From positions 434,001-498,000 of the forward strand of contig JBFLZC010000001.1 of assembly GCA_040756375.1 (NCBI GenBank): DNA of 64,000 bases. Direction: 5' to 3'. The DNA is from VGSG01 sp040756375. Its GTDB lineage: Bacteria > Desulfobacterota > Desulfomonilia > Desulfomonilales > Desulfomonilaceae. The notes under the pieces are model-generated. The model did not search any database and was not told the origin of the DNA. It saw only the letters and a program-made list of their open reading frames with translations. A program made the translations under genes and the position numbers. Positions 1-9,319 of this stretch are shown piece by piece (positions within the stretch are counted from its first letter, which is position 1; the number at the start of each line of letters is the position of its first letter).

Positions 1-2
1 GC

Positions 3-833
3 GAGGACGATGCATGGAATCGCAAGATCGCGCCCCTGATCAACAAATACTACGTTAATCATCTGGGAGCTGAGGTTCTTGGATACCCTTCAAGAGGCCT
101 CCGGACCATCCCCGTGGGCAAGACGATCAAAGACACCAGACAAGTCCTGCCTTATGAAAATCTCTTGGAGTTTGTGGACCGGGAAGATTACCACGCGGTT
201 TCCCCCTGCCCGTGCAGGCACCGACATCGCCTCGATCCCGATGCTCCCCCGTGCAAGCATGAAATGGATACTTGCTTGCATTTCGGAATGCTGGCTCACT
301 ACACGGTAGAGTATGGCATGGCGCGAAAGATCAGCCGCGAAGAAACCCTTGAGATACTGAAGAATGCGGCCGAAGCAGGACTGGTCCATGGGATCTCCAA
401 TACAAAGACAGGCATGGATACCCTCTGCAACTGTTGCTCTTGTTGTTGCCTCCTGTTGGAACCCGTGAAGATGCCGCATCTGGCTCCTGGCAAGCACCAA
501 CGATCTAACTACATAGTCCGCGTTAACCACGATACTTGCCAAGCCTGCGGCCTTTGCGAAAAGCGTTGTCCGGTGGATGCCATCCGATTGAAGGACAAAG
601 AAGGCGCGCCTAAGCAGACTGAAGGCAAGAAGCTCAAGCCGAAAGATGTCAAGGAAGTCGCCTACGATCCTGGGCAATGCCTCGGATGCGGAGTCTGCGC
701 GTACAAATGCCCAACCCAAAGCCTTACCTTGGTGCGTCGCGGTGACCAAGAGGAGGATATCCCTGAAACCTTCTCCGATCTGGGCATGAGGTTCCTCGTC
801 GAGAGGGGCCGCGACCTCTCCAAGATCTTTTGA
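3..833 (+). CDS. 4Fe-4S ferredoxin-like protein, 5' partial
   Basis: The frame is open from the first bases of the window, so the N-terminus lies outside it and the GTG at 114 is probably internal. About 276 residues are visible. The middle carries Cys-rich motifs (CPCRHRH, then CNCCSCCC). The C-terminal part has two typical 4Fe-4S motifs, CQACGLCEKRCP and CLGCGVCAYKCP, which should bind two [4Fe-4S] clusters. The protein is therefore a cytoplasmic electron-transfer or redox-sensing protein of the kind common in sulfate reducers and their relatives. The physiological partner is not visible. No terminator follows; a palindromic repeat lies about 110 nt downstream. Confidence 0.85.
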   Translation, partial: EDDAWNRKIAPLINKYYVNHLGAEVLGYPSRGLRTIPVGKTIKDTRQVLPYENLLEFVDREDYHAVSPCPCRHRHRLDPDAPPCKHEMDTCLHFGMLAHYTVEYGMARKISREETLEILKNAAEAGLVHGISNTKTGMDTLCNCCSCCCLLLEPVKMPHLAPGKHQRSNYIVRVNHDTCQACGLCEKRCPVDAIRLKDKEGAPKQTEGKKLKPKDVKEVAYDPGQCLGCGVCAYKCPTQSLTLVRRGDQEEDIPETFSDLGMRFLVERGRDLSKIF

Positions 834-940
834 ACCACAGCATAAGTGAATGGAAAGTTAGCCGCGGAGCCATTCAGTTACCTAGGCCGAAAGGCGTCGT
901 CGTGACCTCGCTGCAAAGCGAAGGAAGCAATCGCCGCCAT

Positions 941-1010
941 TGTAGGGGCGGACGGCGTCCGCCCGGTTTTGGCCATCCGACCAGGGCGCATGCCACGCGC
1001 CCCTACCACA
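941..1010. repeat. palindromic intergenic repeat (GTAGGGGCG family)
   Basis: It starts with GTAGGGGCG, continues through a GGACGGCGTCCGCC palindrome, and ends with CGCGCCCCTAC. Related units lie at 7565-7640, 9443-9470, 10180-10207 and, as a half unit, near 30247. I see no gene in the 834-1192 gap beyond this repeat and the promoter at 1075. Confidence 0.7.
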
Positions 1011-1074
1011 CAATGACATAGGGCCAGCGATTCCCCAGAGTAACTGGAAGATTACTAAGCAGCCGGATTTGAAG

Positions 1075-1104
1075 TTGACATTAGTCTCCTAGGGGGAATA
1101 TGTT
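1075..1104 (+). promoter_or_regulatory. sigma70-type promoter of the APC permease
   Basis: A perfect -35 TTGACA at 1075-1080 is followed after 18 nt by TATGTT at 1099-1104. This would give a leader of roughly 80 nt before the ATG at 1193. Confidence 0.5.
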
Positions 1105-1192
1105 CACCGTTTGTGACAATCCGGGCTGATGGGTAAGTCTGCTCAGACCATCGCCGGAATCTTGCTGATACAGTGAGAAGACAAGTACTTCC

Positions 1193-3061
1193 ATGAAGAC
1201 CCTGGTCCTATTAGTCCTGAACGCAGCCCTTGTCGGGTTCTTCATATATCTCCTGCGCAAGCCCGGAATCCTCACTTATTACTTAACCGGTCGCTTTTGG
1301 CTCACCTGGTTCGGGGTGGCCATTATCACCCTGATGGATGAGTTGACGTCAGTATTTTACGCGCCGGCTGAAGCGTTCCGATTCATAGGCCCCAGTGCCA
1401 TCATCTTCATAGCCTTCACCGCAGTATTTATACATTACATGACCACCCGGCTGGTCGAAATAGCCGAGATCCTGGAGCACCACGGCATATTCGGAGGGGG
1501 CGTCTATTCTTTTTCCTACCTTGTGCTTGGGCCGGTGGTGTCATTTGTAGCCGTCGCTTCCATCATGGTGGATTACATACTCACCGCGTGTATATCAGCG
1601 GTGAGCGCGGTGGAGAACGCTACGTTCCTCCTTGCCGTATCGCCTCATGCGAAGCAGAGCATAGCGCTAGGCGTGATTTGGGCGATAGCCGGACTGAACA
1701 TTCTCGGCATTCGAGAAAATGTGAGGTTTACATTCTCCATATTCATATTTGCCGGCTTCGTGTTTCTCAATCTGATTGCGTCGGGATTCCTCGCACTTGA
1801 CGAAGCCTCCATTGCTCGTTTCAACCAATCCTTCGTGGATGCAAAGAGTAACCTTCAGACCGGGTCGTTTTTCCAGAGCTACGGAATATTCATCGCTTCG
1901 GTGGCGAGTTGCGTGCTGGCCTATTCCGGAGTGGAATCGGTGCTCCAAACAGCCGGCCTAGTGCGGTCGTGGCGCGAAATAGGCAGGGCTTACATTTTCC
2001 TCGCGTGCACTGTGGGCATTGTAACGCCTATTGTTGCAGCGCTTGCCCTCACTGCTCCCATTGATTTCGCCAAACACGAAGGAGACCTGATAACCCACTA
2101 CGCGACCCTACTTAATGGGGTGCCGTTCGGCCTCGCGGTCGCGGCTCTGGCCAGCCTCACGCTGATCATGGCGATCAATACCGCGTTCGTTGCATCGAGC
2201 GAATTGATGGAACGGGTGGCGGAAAGGTACGCGTTCTTCTGGCTCACAGCTACGAATAGCAAACAATCCCTCTACCGTATCCACGTTCTCAATGCGATCT
2301 TCTTCTCGGTGATCATCTTCATAACCGGCGGTAGCCAGCAGATTCTGGCAGAGATGTACGCGCTGGGCTTGGTGGCAAGCTTTTGTATCAACATGGGCGC
2401 GCTGCTCATCTACCGGTATTTTATGGGTACAAAAGAGGTCATTCACTTCTATACCAGTCGTGTGGTCACTCTGATCATATTCCTGATCTTTGTGAGCTGC
2501 TTTTCATTTCTCGCGTGGATGAAGCCTCACGGTACCCAATTGTGGGCCGCAGTAACCGCCGTCGTGCTGGCTGCAGGACTGCTGGTAGCCCGCAAGCGTG
2601 GACCCGAATTGGAGCAAATTGCCAAGACCGATGCCCCCATGGAGTTGATTCTGTACCTGGCCGAGTCTCGTGTAAAAGACCTGCACATTTTCTTCCACAG
2701 GCCGAGAGAAGAGCGGCTCGGAGATCCCCAACATAATCAAGCGTACGTGACCATATATAGTCCTCGACGAGGAGCGCCGACCAAACTGGCAGCCAATCAT
2801 TTCCGATTCGCATCCCGGACGAGGAGCGTTTACCAGCACATGGTAGGCTTGCTCAAAGTGGTCGAATACGAGCTGAAAGACCGCGAGATAACAATTCACT
2901 TTGGTTGGCCGCTCTCTTCCTGGCTAGATAGATTGTCTATCGGAGTCATGGTATTTAATATCATGCGGCTTCCAAAGCAATTCCCTTTATTCAAATTTGA
3001 AATCAACTATCCTGGACGGCCTTGGAAGCCACCCGTGGAGAAAAGCACTTTCAAAATCTAG
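1193..3061 (+). CDS. APC-superfamily amino acid permease-like membrane protein
   Basis: The protein has 622 residues. The first ~470 are strongly hydrophobic with about 12 predicted membrane spans, typical of APC-superfamily (amino acid/polyamine/organocation) secondary transporters. Early motifs such as GGGVYSFSYLVLGP fit the glycine-rich first helices of that family. The last ~140 residues (from about 480) are soluble and polar and probably lie in the cytoplasm; this tail is longer than in simple permeases and may be regulatory. The substrate cannot be read from sequence. The stop is only 5 nt from the stop of the convergent TPR membrane gene, with no clear terminator between. Confidence 0.8.
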   Translation: MKTLVLLVLNAALVGFFIYLLRKPGILTYYLTGRFWLTWFGVAIITLMDELTSVFYAPAEAFRFIGPSAIIFIAFTAVFIHYMTTRLVEIAEILEHHGIFGGGVYSFSYLVLGPVVSFVAVASIMVDYILTACISAVSAVENATFLLAVSPHAKQSIALGVIWAIAGLNILGIRENVRFTFSIFIFAGFVFLNLIASGFLALDEASIARFNQSFVDAKSNLQTGSFFQSYGIFIASVASCVLAYSGVESVLQTAGLVRSWREIGRAYIFLACTVGIVTPIVAALALTAPIDFAKHEGDLITHYATLLNGVPFGLAVAALASLTLIMAINTAFVASSELMERVAERYAFFWLTATNSKQSLYRIHVLNAIFFSVIIFITGGSQQILAEMYALGLVASFCINMGALLIYRYFMGTKEVIHFYTSRVVTLIIFLIFVSCFSFLAWMKPHGTQLWAAVTAVVLAAGLLVARKRGPELEQIAKTDAPMELILYLAESRVKDLHIFFHRPREERLGDPQHNQAYVTIYSPRRGAPTKLAANHFRFASRTRSVYQHMVGLLKVVEYELKDREITIHFGWPLSSWLDRLSIGVMVFNIMRLPKQFPLFKFEINYPGRPWKPPVEKSTFKI

Positions 3062-3066
3062 AAGCA

Positions 3067-5130
3067 TCAAGGCCGGGTTTCATCTTTCAACTGTTTCAGA
3101 GCGGTTTCCAGGTTCTCTCTGCTCGAGGGATCGGTTGGGCGGATCGTAACGGCCTTTTGGAAGTGGACAAGCGCCTCGCGAGGTTTCCCTGATCTGGCCA
3201 GCGCTACCCCCAAATTGTTATGCGCCTGCCATGAATCAGACCTAAGTTCCACTGCTTTTCGCAAGTGTGCTATGGCTCGTTCTACGTCGTCTTGATTAAG
3301 CAACAATACACCCAAGTTCAGGTGTGCTCCGGCATAGAGCGGATTCATCTGAAGCGCCTTGGAGAAGTGAGCCTCAGCCTTCCCGAGATCCCCAAAACGT
3401 TCGTACGCTTCTCCGAGCCGATTCTGGAGCACGTAATCTCGCGGGGCCAGTTCTGTTGCTCGCTGCAAGTACCTAAGTTCTTCCTGAAGCTTTCCCTCTT
3501 TTCGTTTGATAGCAGCCAACATTGTGTAGGGATGCGCAAATTCCGGCAACAGGCGGATGGCTTGCTCATATGCCGCTGTCGCCTCAGGAAGTTTGTCCAG
3601 CGCGACAAAACTGTTGCCTAGTGCCGAGTGCGTTTTGCCAAACTCCGGCATGTACCTCAGAGATGCCTCCAGGATGCCCACCGCTTCCGAGTGCTTTTCC
3701 TGGAATTGCAGTGCCACTCCCAAATTGTTCAGGATCGTGCCCGCAGCCCGGCGCTCGATGCGTTCCGGAGGCCCGAAACGTTCGACTACATTCTTCCATA
3801 ACCTCACCGGGTCGGCCCAGACGCGCGCGAGGGCAAAGGAGGACCATCCCACGAAAATGAGAATCGCAACGAGACAAACCCCGACAGCTTTGTTGGCCAC
3901 CGGCTGCACGGACGTCTTGCTCGGGGCTGCCAGTACAACCAAGATAAGGTCTGCGACCACCAAGAGTATTCCCAGCATAGGGAAGACCGCTCGGTAGCCC
4001 AGATACGCGAACTGCGGCACCAGGAGAGCCTCGGGTAACAAGCCGATCAGGCAAAACAAAATGCCAAAGCCGCACAGCGGCCTTGTTCGCAAAAAAACCA
4101 GCCCCAAGGCGACTAGGCCCACGACTCCGATCGTGGCAGGCAACGTGGTCCAGGGATCGGTCAACGAGCGAGAGATAATCTGTGGCGCGAGGAAATGAAT
4201 CCCATCAGGCAAGGGGCTCACGATCTGAGTCAGATACAGAAACACCATCCGAGTCTGAGTGAGCAGCACCTGCCAAACAGTCTGCTCGCTCTCGTCATAG
4301 TATCGGCTAATAGTGGCGATGATGCCTGGGTCGAGCCATGCTCTTCCATGAGCGTGCTCCAACTCTGACAGAAGGAAGATTGCCGCGAGGAGGATTCCAA
4401 AGTAGATGATCGTTCTGGCGAGAAGGCCCTTCCAGCTCGTACGAAAAAACGCGATCTCTGCAAGGATGAATGCAGCCGGCAGGACCACCGCGTTTTCTTT
4501 GCTCATGAGAGCCAGCCCGAACAAAACCAGGCAAAACCCATAACCCGCGGCTTTGATCCCCGGCAGTGCGGCTCTGCGAGCTTCCAAATAGGCCGCGAGG
4601 GAAGCGTATCCAAATAGGCAACAGAGCAAGGCCATCCGCTGCCAGATGTAAAGCGCGGTGTAGGTCTGCAAAGGGTGGAGGACGAAAAACAGTCCGAGAA
4701 AGAGACTAATTGACCACTTTTTCCACTGCGGAATGTCCGGACCCGATGTCTTGCGGAGATCGAGGAGCAGAAACACCAAATATGAAACCACAAGGCCCGT
4801 CAGCGCAAGGATGCCCAGATTCGTCAGGCGAAACAGCGAAGCGTCCATATCCCCCAGTAGAAAACTCAGATAGAAGGTCGCCATCGCTACGGGCCGCTGA
4901 GGAAAGATGTTTAGGACACCCCAGAATCCATCCTGCTCAAACACATCGCGGTTGAGCATAATCCGCGCTGAATCGTGATACATCGGTGCATCAAGCCCGG
5001 GAATACGAGGAAGGATTGCAGCAGTAAGGAAGAGAACAACAAGAATGAGGAGGACCGGGAGTTTCAGTTGTTTCCAGGAAGACGGCATAGCCGGGAAGCT
5101 GTCACCTGTGGGTTGCAGCCGATCATTCAT
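3067..5130 (-). CDS. Polytopic membrane protein with C-terminal TPR repeats
   Basis: About 687 residues from the ATG chosen here. The N-terminal two thirds contain around ten hydrophobic spans, beginning with a KLPVLLILVVLFLTAAI helix and a PMYHDSARIML loop, as in TMTC-like or GT-C-like membrane proteins. The last ~220 residues are tandem tetratricopeptide repeats (for example LGVALQFQEKHSEAVGILE and LGNSFVALDKLPEATAAYE). The role is probably protein glycosylation or assembly of a surface complex; this is inference. The frame stays open upstream to 5250, but those residues read through low-complexity intergenic sequence, so the ATG at 5130 (or the one at 5088) is preferred. Neither has a strong ribosome site. 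Confidence 0.75.
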   Translation of the reverse strand: MNDRLQPTGDSFPAMPSSWKQLKLPVLLILVVLFLTAAILPRIPGLDAPMYHDSARIMLNRDVFEQDGFWGVLNIFPQRPVAMATFYLSFLLGDMDASLFRLTNLGILALTGLVVSYLVFLLLDLRKTSGPDIPQWKKWSISLFLGLFFVLHPLQTYTALYIWQRMALLCCLFGYASLAAYLEARRAALPGIKAAGYGFCLVLFGLALMSKENAVVLPAAFILAEIAFFRTSWKGLLARTIIYFGILLAAIFLLSELEHAHGRAWLDPGIIATISRYYDESEQTVWQVLLTQTRMVFLYLTQIVSPLPDGIHFLAPQIISRSLTDPWTTLPATIGVVGLVALGLVFLRTRPLCGFGILFCLIGLLPEALLVPQFAYLGYRAVFPMLGILLVVADLILVVLAAPSKTSVQPVANKAVGVCLVAILIFVGWSSFALARVWADPVRLWKNVVERFGPPERIERRAAGTILNNLGVALQFQEKHSEAVGILEASLRYMPEFGKTHSALGNSFVALDKLPEATAAYEQAIRLLPEFAHPYTMLAAIKRKEGKLQEELRYLQRATELAPRDYVLQNRLGEAYERFGDLGKAEAHFSKALQMNPLYAGAHLNLGVLLLNQDDVERAIAHLRKAVELRSDSWQAHNNLGVALARSGKPREALVHFQKAVTIRPTDPSSRENLETALKQLKDETRP

Positions 5131-5256
5131 CGAGGGGTCGGGTAGCAGCAGAAGAGTAGAGCTCCCCTCACTCCCCTCCCAAAAGGGGAGCAAGGGGCTA
5201 TTTTGAAGATCCTCGCCCACGACTTCTTCAGGAAATCGCGGGTCACGCAACCGCGC

Positions 5257-6237
5257 TTATTCCGCCAGAAGAGCCTTGAGCTCCTTGTTGAATTCGGGCA
5301 TCACTTTGAACAGGTCGCCTACAATGCCGTAATCCGCCTTTGTGAAAATAGGAGCTTCAGGGTCCTTATTGATCGCAACGATCACCTTGGACGAGCCCAT
5401 CCCGGCCAGGTGCTGGATTGAGCCGGATATCCCGCAGGCAATGTACAAGTTGGGTGTAACGGTCTTTCCGGTCTGGCCCACCTGATCCGAATGAGGACGC
5501 CATCCCGCATCCACCGCTGCTCGGGAAGCGCCTACAGTAGCTCTTGAACCAAATATGCCCGCTGCTTCCTCCAGAAGCGCATAATCAGGGCCTCCCATAC
5601 CTCGACCGCCGGATATGATGATCTCGGCCTCAGTAAGGTCCACTTTGCCGCTCGTATCCAGGCTGAGCTCTTTGGTGCTGTAGGTTGCGCGGCTCGTGTC
5701 AGGATTGAACGATATCTTCTCCACCGCGCCTGCCTTGGCGTTTTCATGCACTTCCAGCACGTTGGGCCGAGCAGTGGCCATCTGCGGCGTGCTCAATCCC
5801 ATCCATTTCGCGTAGCATTTGCCCGCGTACATCGGGCGTTTGCCCACGAGCTTGCCTCCGTCCAGCTCAAAGGAAATGCAGTCCGCTACCACAGCGACTC
5901 CAAGTTTCGCTGCCGTGCGAGGCGCAAGGTCCTTGCCGTGGATCGAATGACTGATCAGCAGGATTTCAGATCCCTTCTCTTTCGCCACCTGAGCGAGCGC
6001 CTGAGCAAAGTATTCGGAGTTGTACGACTCCAATTGCGGCGCTTCCACGACGTAGACCTTGTCCGCGCCGTACTTGGCCACATCCGGAGCAAATTGCTCC
6101 GCTTGCGGGCCCATGAGCACCACGCCGAGGTCTGCTCCGAGACCGTCGGCGATCTTTCTGCCTTCGCTGGTGAGTTCCAATGCGGTCTTCTTTAGCTTAC
6201 CCGCCTTGATTTCTCCATATATGAGCACTTTCGACAT
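5257..6237 (-). CDS. etfA: Electron transfer flavoprotein subunit alpha
   Basis: At 326 residues it is full length for EtfA. The N-terminal half is the adenine-nucleotide-hydrolase-like fold shared with EtfB. The C-terminal half has the FAD-binding signature region (SGGRGMG, the conserved VGASRAAVDAGW stretch, GQTGKTV, YIACGISGSIQH). It pairs with the EtfB encoded 38 nt upstream to make a heterodimer that passes electrons between acyl-CoA or similar dehydrogenases and the membrane quinone pool. No dehydrogenase or Etf-quinone oxidoreductase is adjacent, so the electron donor is unknown. The family call is secure. Confidence 0.95.
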   Translation of the reverse strand: MSKVLIYGEIKAGKLKKTALELTSEGRKIADGLGADLGVVLMGPQAEQFAPDVAKYGADKVYVVEAPQLESYNSEYFAQALAQVAKEKGSEILLISHSIHGKDLAPRTAAKLGVAVVADCISFELDGGKLVGKRPMYAGKCYAKWMGLSTPQMATARPNVLEVHENAKAGAVEKISFNPDTSRATYSTKELSLDTSGKVDLTEAEIIISGGRGMGGPDYALLEEAAGIFGSRATVGASRAAVDAGWRPHSDQVGQTGKTVTPNLYIACGISGSIQHLAGMGSSKVIVAINKDPEAPIFTKADYGIVGDLFKVMPEFNKELKALLAE

Positions 6238-6275
6238 CGTTTACTTGCCCTCCAATTCACGCTTTCCGATCACGA

Positions 6276-7055
6276 TCAGATAACCTTTGCCTCGCTACGC
6301 AGCGCCTGCACGACCTGTTTGGCCGCGTCAGGAGGCTCCAACCCTTCGATCTTCTTGCCGGCCTTCCGCTCGGGAGGCATGGAGTACTCCTTGGACTGAA
6401 GTTTCGCCTCCACAGTAACTCCCAGTGCGGCCGCGTTCTTGGCATCAATCGGCTTCTTCTTGGCCTTCATAATACCAGGCAGCGATGCATACCTCGGCTC
6501 ATTGAGACCCTTCTGAGAGGTAACCACGCAAGGCAGGGGAACTTCCACGGTCTCTTTTCCGCCTTCTATGTCCCGCTCCAGGACTGCGCTTTTCTTATCC
6601 GCAGCCACCTCAACTTTGGTGACGAGCGTCACCTGAGGCAGCCCAAGGAATTCCGCAAGTATCGCGCCGACTTCACAGAAGTCGTCGTCAATGGCTCGGT
6701 GACCGCAAAAGATCACGTCGTATTGGACGTCCTTGGCCGCCGCGGCCAGCGCCTGCGCCACCGCGAAAGGATCTGCCGCGTTGAGCGCGGGATCGTTTAC
6801 ATGGATGCCCCGGTCCGCGCCCATGGCGAGAGCCGTTCGGATCGACTCCGTGGCCCGGTCAGGACCGATTGCCAGAATAACCACTTCGCCTTCTTTGAAC
6901 TTCTCTTTGAGGCGTAGGGCTTCTTCCACGCTGAATTCATCATACGGATTGATGATGTACTTGATCCCTTCCGTGACAATCCCAGTCCCCTCGGGATTGA
7001 CTTTTATCTGTGTTTCCGTGTCAGGGACCTGTTTTAGACAGACCAGTGATTTCAA
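6276..7055 (-). CDS. etfB: Electron transfer flavoprotein subunit beta
   Basis: EtfB family, about 259 residues: N-terminus KSLVCLKQVPDTETQI, the NPYDEFSVEEALRLKE stretch that follows, and the ADRGIHV nucleotide-binding region. It forms the EtfAB heterodimer with the next gene, and the order etfB-etfA is usual. Start choice: an in-frame ATG exists at 7073, but a strong ribosome site (AAAGGAGGA) lies inside that extension, 6-8 nt before a TTG at 7055. The TTG also gives the canonical N-terminus, so I place the start there. Confidence 0.95.
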   Translation of the reverse strand: MKSLVCLKQVPDTETQIKVNPEGTGIVTEGIKYIINPYDEFSVEEALRLKEKFKEGEVVILAIGPDRATESIRTALAMGADRGIHVNDPALNAADPFAVAQALAAAAKDVQYDVIFCGHRAIDDDFCEVGAILAEFLGLPQVTLVTKVEVAADKKSAVLERDIEGGKETVEVPLPCVVTSQKGLNEPRYASLPGIMKAKKKPIDAKNAAALGVTVEAKLQSKEYSMPPERKAGKKIEGLEPPDAAKQVVQALRSEAKVI

Positions 7056-7176
7056 GGATAATCCTCCTTTCATTCTGACTCACGGGACGAGGATTTGGGA
7101 ACCCGATGGATTGATAAACTTGTTGACTTTACTTGGAGTTGGTCGCGAGAGTCAAGAAAAAAGGCAGGAGGAGGCC

Positions 7177-7494
7177 ATGGCATTTTGGGATCTGAAGGAT
7201 GTGCAATTGGCGGAATTCCGGCCGGGGATCATGAGCAAGGCGGAAATCGGGTCCAACCTCATCATGGTCTGCATGGAAATTGGCGCGGGCAAGGAAGACA
7301 CAGGCCACGAACACCCCTTTGACCAGTGCGGCATCGTGCTGGACGGCGAAATTGAAATGTTTGTGGAGGATGACCGAAAAAAATTGGGACCGAATCAGTG
7401 CTACTTCCTGCCCGCGGGCAAACGACACGGATGGAAGACCTTTGACCGTGCGGTAAGAATCCTGGACGTGTCTGCAAAACCCCCGAGCTTTTGA
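7177..7494 (+). CDS. Small cupin-domain protein
   Basis: A 105-residue single-domain cupin. Cupin motif 1 is visible as GHEHPFDQCGIVLDGEIEMF (metal-binding His residues with a following Glu region) and motif 2 as CYFLPAGKRHGW. Such proteins bind a divalent metal and act as small isomerases, dioxygenases or sensors; the substrate is not predictable. The start ATG at 7177 follows a good ribosome site (GGCAGGAGG). The frame is open much further upstream only because it shadows etfB on the other strand. It is divergent from etfB. Confidence 0.85.
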   Translation: MAFWDLKDVQLAEFRPGIMSKAEIGSNLIMVCMEIGAGKEDTGHEHPFDQCGIVLDGEIEMFVEDDRKKLGPNQCYFLPAGKRHGWKTFDRAVRILDVSAKPPSF

Positions 7495-7564
7495 GGCATC
7501 CAGCAACGGTCGGGTGGTCTGAGAGGTTCACAGCCAAAACCTCACTCTGAAATGCCCCTGTCAA

Positions 7565-7640
7565 TGTAGGGGCAGGCCCGCGTGCCTGCCCGGATAGGAC
7601 AAGCATAAAACAGGGCGGACACGCGGGTCCGCCCCTACAG
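7565..7640. repeat. palindromic intergenic repeat (GTAGGGGC family)
   Basis: The left arm TGTAGGGGCAGGCCCGCG is mirrored by the right arm CGCGGGTCCGCCCCTACA, with an inner palindrome GGCAGGCCCGCGTGCCTGCC. It belongs to the same family as 941-1010. Confidence 0.7.
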
Positions 7641-7689
7641 CGCGAAATGACATATTTCGGGTGGTCAACGACAATTCCCCCTTTAGCGC

Positions 7690-7794
7690 CTAGGATGCGG
7701 TGAGCCGGCGTCTCGCAGGGGAACCGCATCAGTCGCGGTCTTTCCTTGAACGATGCGGTTCCCCCGGATCGAGTCCGGGGTCACCACATCCTAC
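7690..7794. repeat. dispersed inverted repeat, AGGATGCGGTG family
   Basis: An element of about 105 nt beginning TAGGATGCGGTGAG and ending TCACCACATCCTA, with inner arms GGGGAACCGCATC and GATGCGGTTCCCCC around a TCGCGGTCTT core. A close relative lies at 29200-29301 and a truncated one at 60003-60055. Confidence 0.75.
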
Positions 7795-7848
7795 TCGGAT
7801 TGGAAGTAGGTGGAAATATAGGAGTTCTTGGGGAGGGGTCCGGAAAAT

Positions 7849-7985
7849 CCCCCTGTATCCCCTTTAGAAAAGGGAAAATTCAAGGAATCCCCCTTGGTTA
7901 GGGGGAAAGCTCCCGTGATGCACCTTTATTAAGGGCGGATCTGCCGGAACCCCCCTTAGTGAAGGGGGGCAAGGGGGGATTTGAA
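7849..7985. repeat. C/G-run intergenic repeat cluster
   Basis: Several short inverted units alternate CCCCCTT and AAGGGGG (for example CCCCCTTAGTGAAGGGGGG). They look like the AT/GC-run repeats common between genes in this lineage. The 7495-8023 gap holds only these repeats; I see no gene in it. Confidence 0.5.
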
Positions 7986-8023
7986 GGGCCTCCCCGGCTA
8001 CTCTCCAAGAAATCCTTGCCTTT

Positions 8024-8992
8024 TCATCCGCTACGCATCATCGACACCGCAGTTGCCATGTCTTCAGGCATGGGAGCTGAGAATTCCATGTATTCTCCCG
8101 ATCGGGGGTGCGTGAAACCCAGCACGGCTGCGTGCAATGCCTGCCTTTTGAGGCTTTCCAAGCCGCGGCGCAGCGCCGTGTCCCTCAGGCACGTCTTCTT
8201 GCGCATCCGGCCGTACACCGGATCTCCAGCCACAGGCAGCCCGATGGACGCGAGGTGGACTCGAATCTGATGGGTTCTGCCCGTCTTGGGCGTAACCCCC
8301 AGGAGTGTTATTCCACCGAGCCGCTCCAGCACCTTCCAACGGGTAATAGCAGCCCTGGGCTTTGTCGTGGCTGTGGAAATCCTCTTGCGATCTTTAGCAT
8401 GGCGGCCCAACGGTTTATCCACCATGCCTTCGTCTGCTGATGGTTCGCCTCTGACCAGCGCGAGATACACCCGATGGATCGAGTGCTCTTTGAACGCGGC
8501 TGAAAGCGCCTGATACGCCTTTTGGCTCTTCGCGACCACCATCACACCGGACGTGTCCTTGTCCAGGCGATGCACCACACCCCACCGACCATATTGGCCC
8601 ACTCCGACCATCTCAGGCCTGGAGCTTACCAGCGTATCCACGAGCGTGCTCACCGGCCGACCCGCGCCGGGATGCACAACCAGTCCTGGCGGTTTATTCA
8701 CCACGATTAAGTCTTCATCTTCAAAAAGGATATCGACCAAAGGCGCAGGCCCGGCCAAATCAAGTATCGGCTTCTGCTCAGCAAGATCGATCTCCACCAC
8801 ATCTCCAGGCTTCAAGATTGTGGATGGCTGGATGGCTCTGCCGGAAACCCGGACCCGTCCGAGTCGGATCAGCCGTGCCACACCCGACCGGCTGAACTTC
8901 TCCTTCAGAAGTTCGGCCAGGAGTCGATCTGCTCTGTCGGGAGTGGCGTTCTGGGGAATTGTGGCGGTGGTTGGGGAATGTTTCGCGGACAT
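8024..8992 (-). CDS. rluD: RluA/RluD-family pseudouridine synthase
   Basis: 322 residues. An S4 RNA-binding domain covers about residues 18-75 (RADRLLAELLKEKFSRSGVARLI read in two parts, then GRVRVSGR). The catalytic pseudouridine synthase domain follows, with the hallmark HRLDKDTSG at 141-149 holding the catalytic Asp144, and the GRTHQIRVHLASIG motif near residue 240. It converts specific uridines in 23S rRNA to pseudouridine. Assignment to RluD rather than a paralogue rests on the S4 domain and length and is less certain than the family. It lies 33 nt downstream of the small membrane protein gene on the same strand. Confidence 0.9.
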   Translation of the reverse strand: MSAKHSPTTATIPQNATPDRADRLLAELLKEKFSRSGVARLIRLGRVRVSGRAIQPSTILKPGDVVEIDLAEQKPILDLAGPAPLVDILFEDEDLIVVNKPPGLVVHPGAGRPVSTLVDTLVSSRPEMVGVGQYGRWGVVHRLDKDTSGVMVVAKSQKAYQALSAAFKEHSIHRVYLALVRGEPSADEGMVDKPLGRHAKDRKRISTATTKPRAAITRWKVLERLGGITLLGVTPKTGRTHQIRVHLASIGLPVAGDPVYGRMRKKTCLRDTALRRGLESLKRQALHAAVLGFTHPRSGEYMEFSAPMPEDMATAVSMMRSG

Positions 8993-9025
8993 GTTTAGTC
9001 ACAGGGAGCCCCTGTGCCCCTTACC

Positions 9026-9319
9026 TTAACGTTTCCTATACCTAAGAACGAGAAGCCAATATATGGCCGCACAGAATAACGTTAATATATTCACGGGGGC
9101 CAATGGACCCAGTACACCACATCCTCCAAAAAACCAATCATGCCATTGCATTAGACTCCCTGCGGGTGGAAAACCGCACAGCCAAAAGAACGCCACGGCA
9201 AATATGATGAGTCCCGCGATTTCGAATCTACTGAGACCCCTCTTCTTCTCAGATTGACTCTCAGCTCGTGCCTCCGCCGACGGACTGTCTAATTCTGAAC
9301 CACCAGGATGACCTATCAT
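9026..9319 (-). CDS. Small two-span membrane protein, paralogue A
   Basis: 97 residues. The N-terminus is polar and low in complexity (MIGHPGGSELDSPSAEA), followed by two hydrophobic segments at about 34-55 and 72-92, separated by a loop with QWHDWFFGG. It is clearly related to the protein at 9672-10055: the first ~17 residues are nearly identical and both have QWHDW between the two membrane spans. The function is unknown and I recognise no named family. The paralogues and their upstream regions look like a tandem duplication. Confidence 0.6.
   Translation of the reverse strand: MIGHPGGSELDSPSAEARAESQSEKKRGLSRFEIAGLIIFAVAFFWLCGFPPAGSLMQWHDWFFGGCGVLGPLAPVNILTLFCAAIYWLLVLRYRKR

Noticed and set aside
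7055..7073. ATG at 7073 as the etfB start
   Set aside because: The ribosome site lies inside this extension, and the TTG at 7055 gives the canonical N-terminus.
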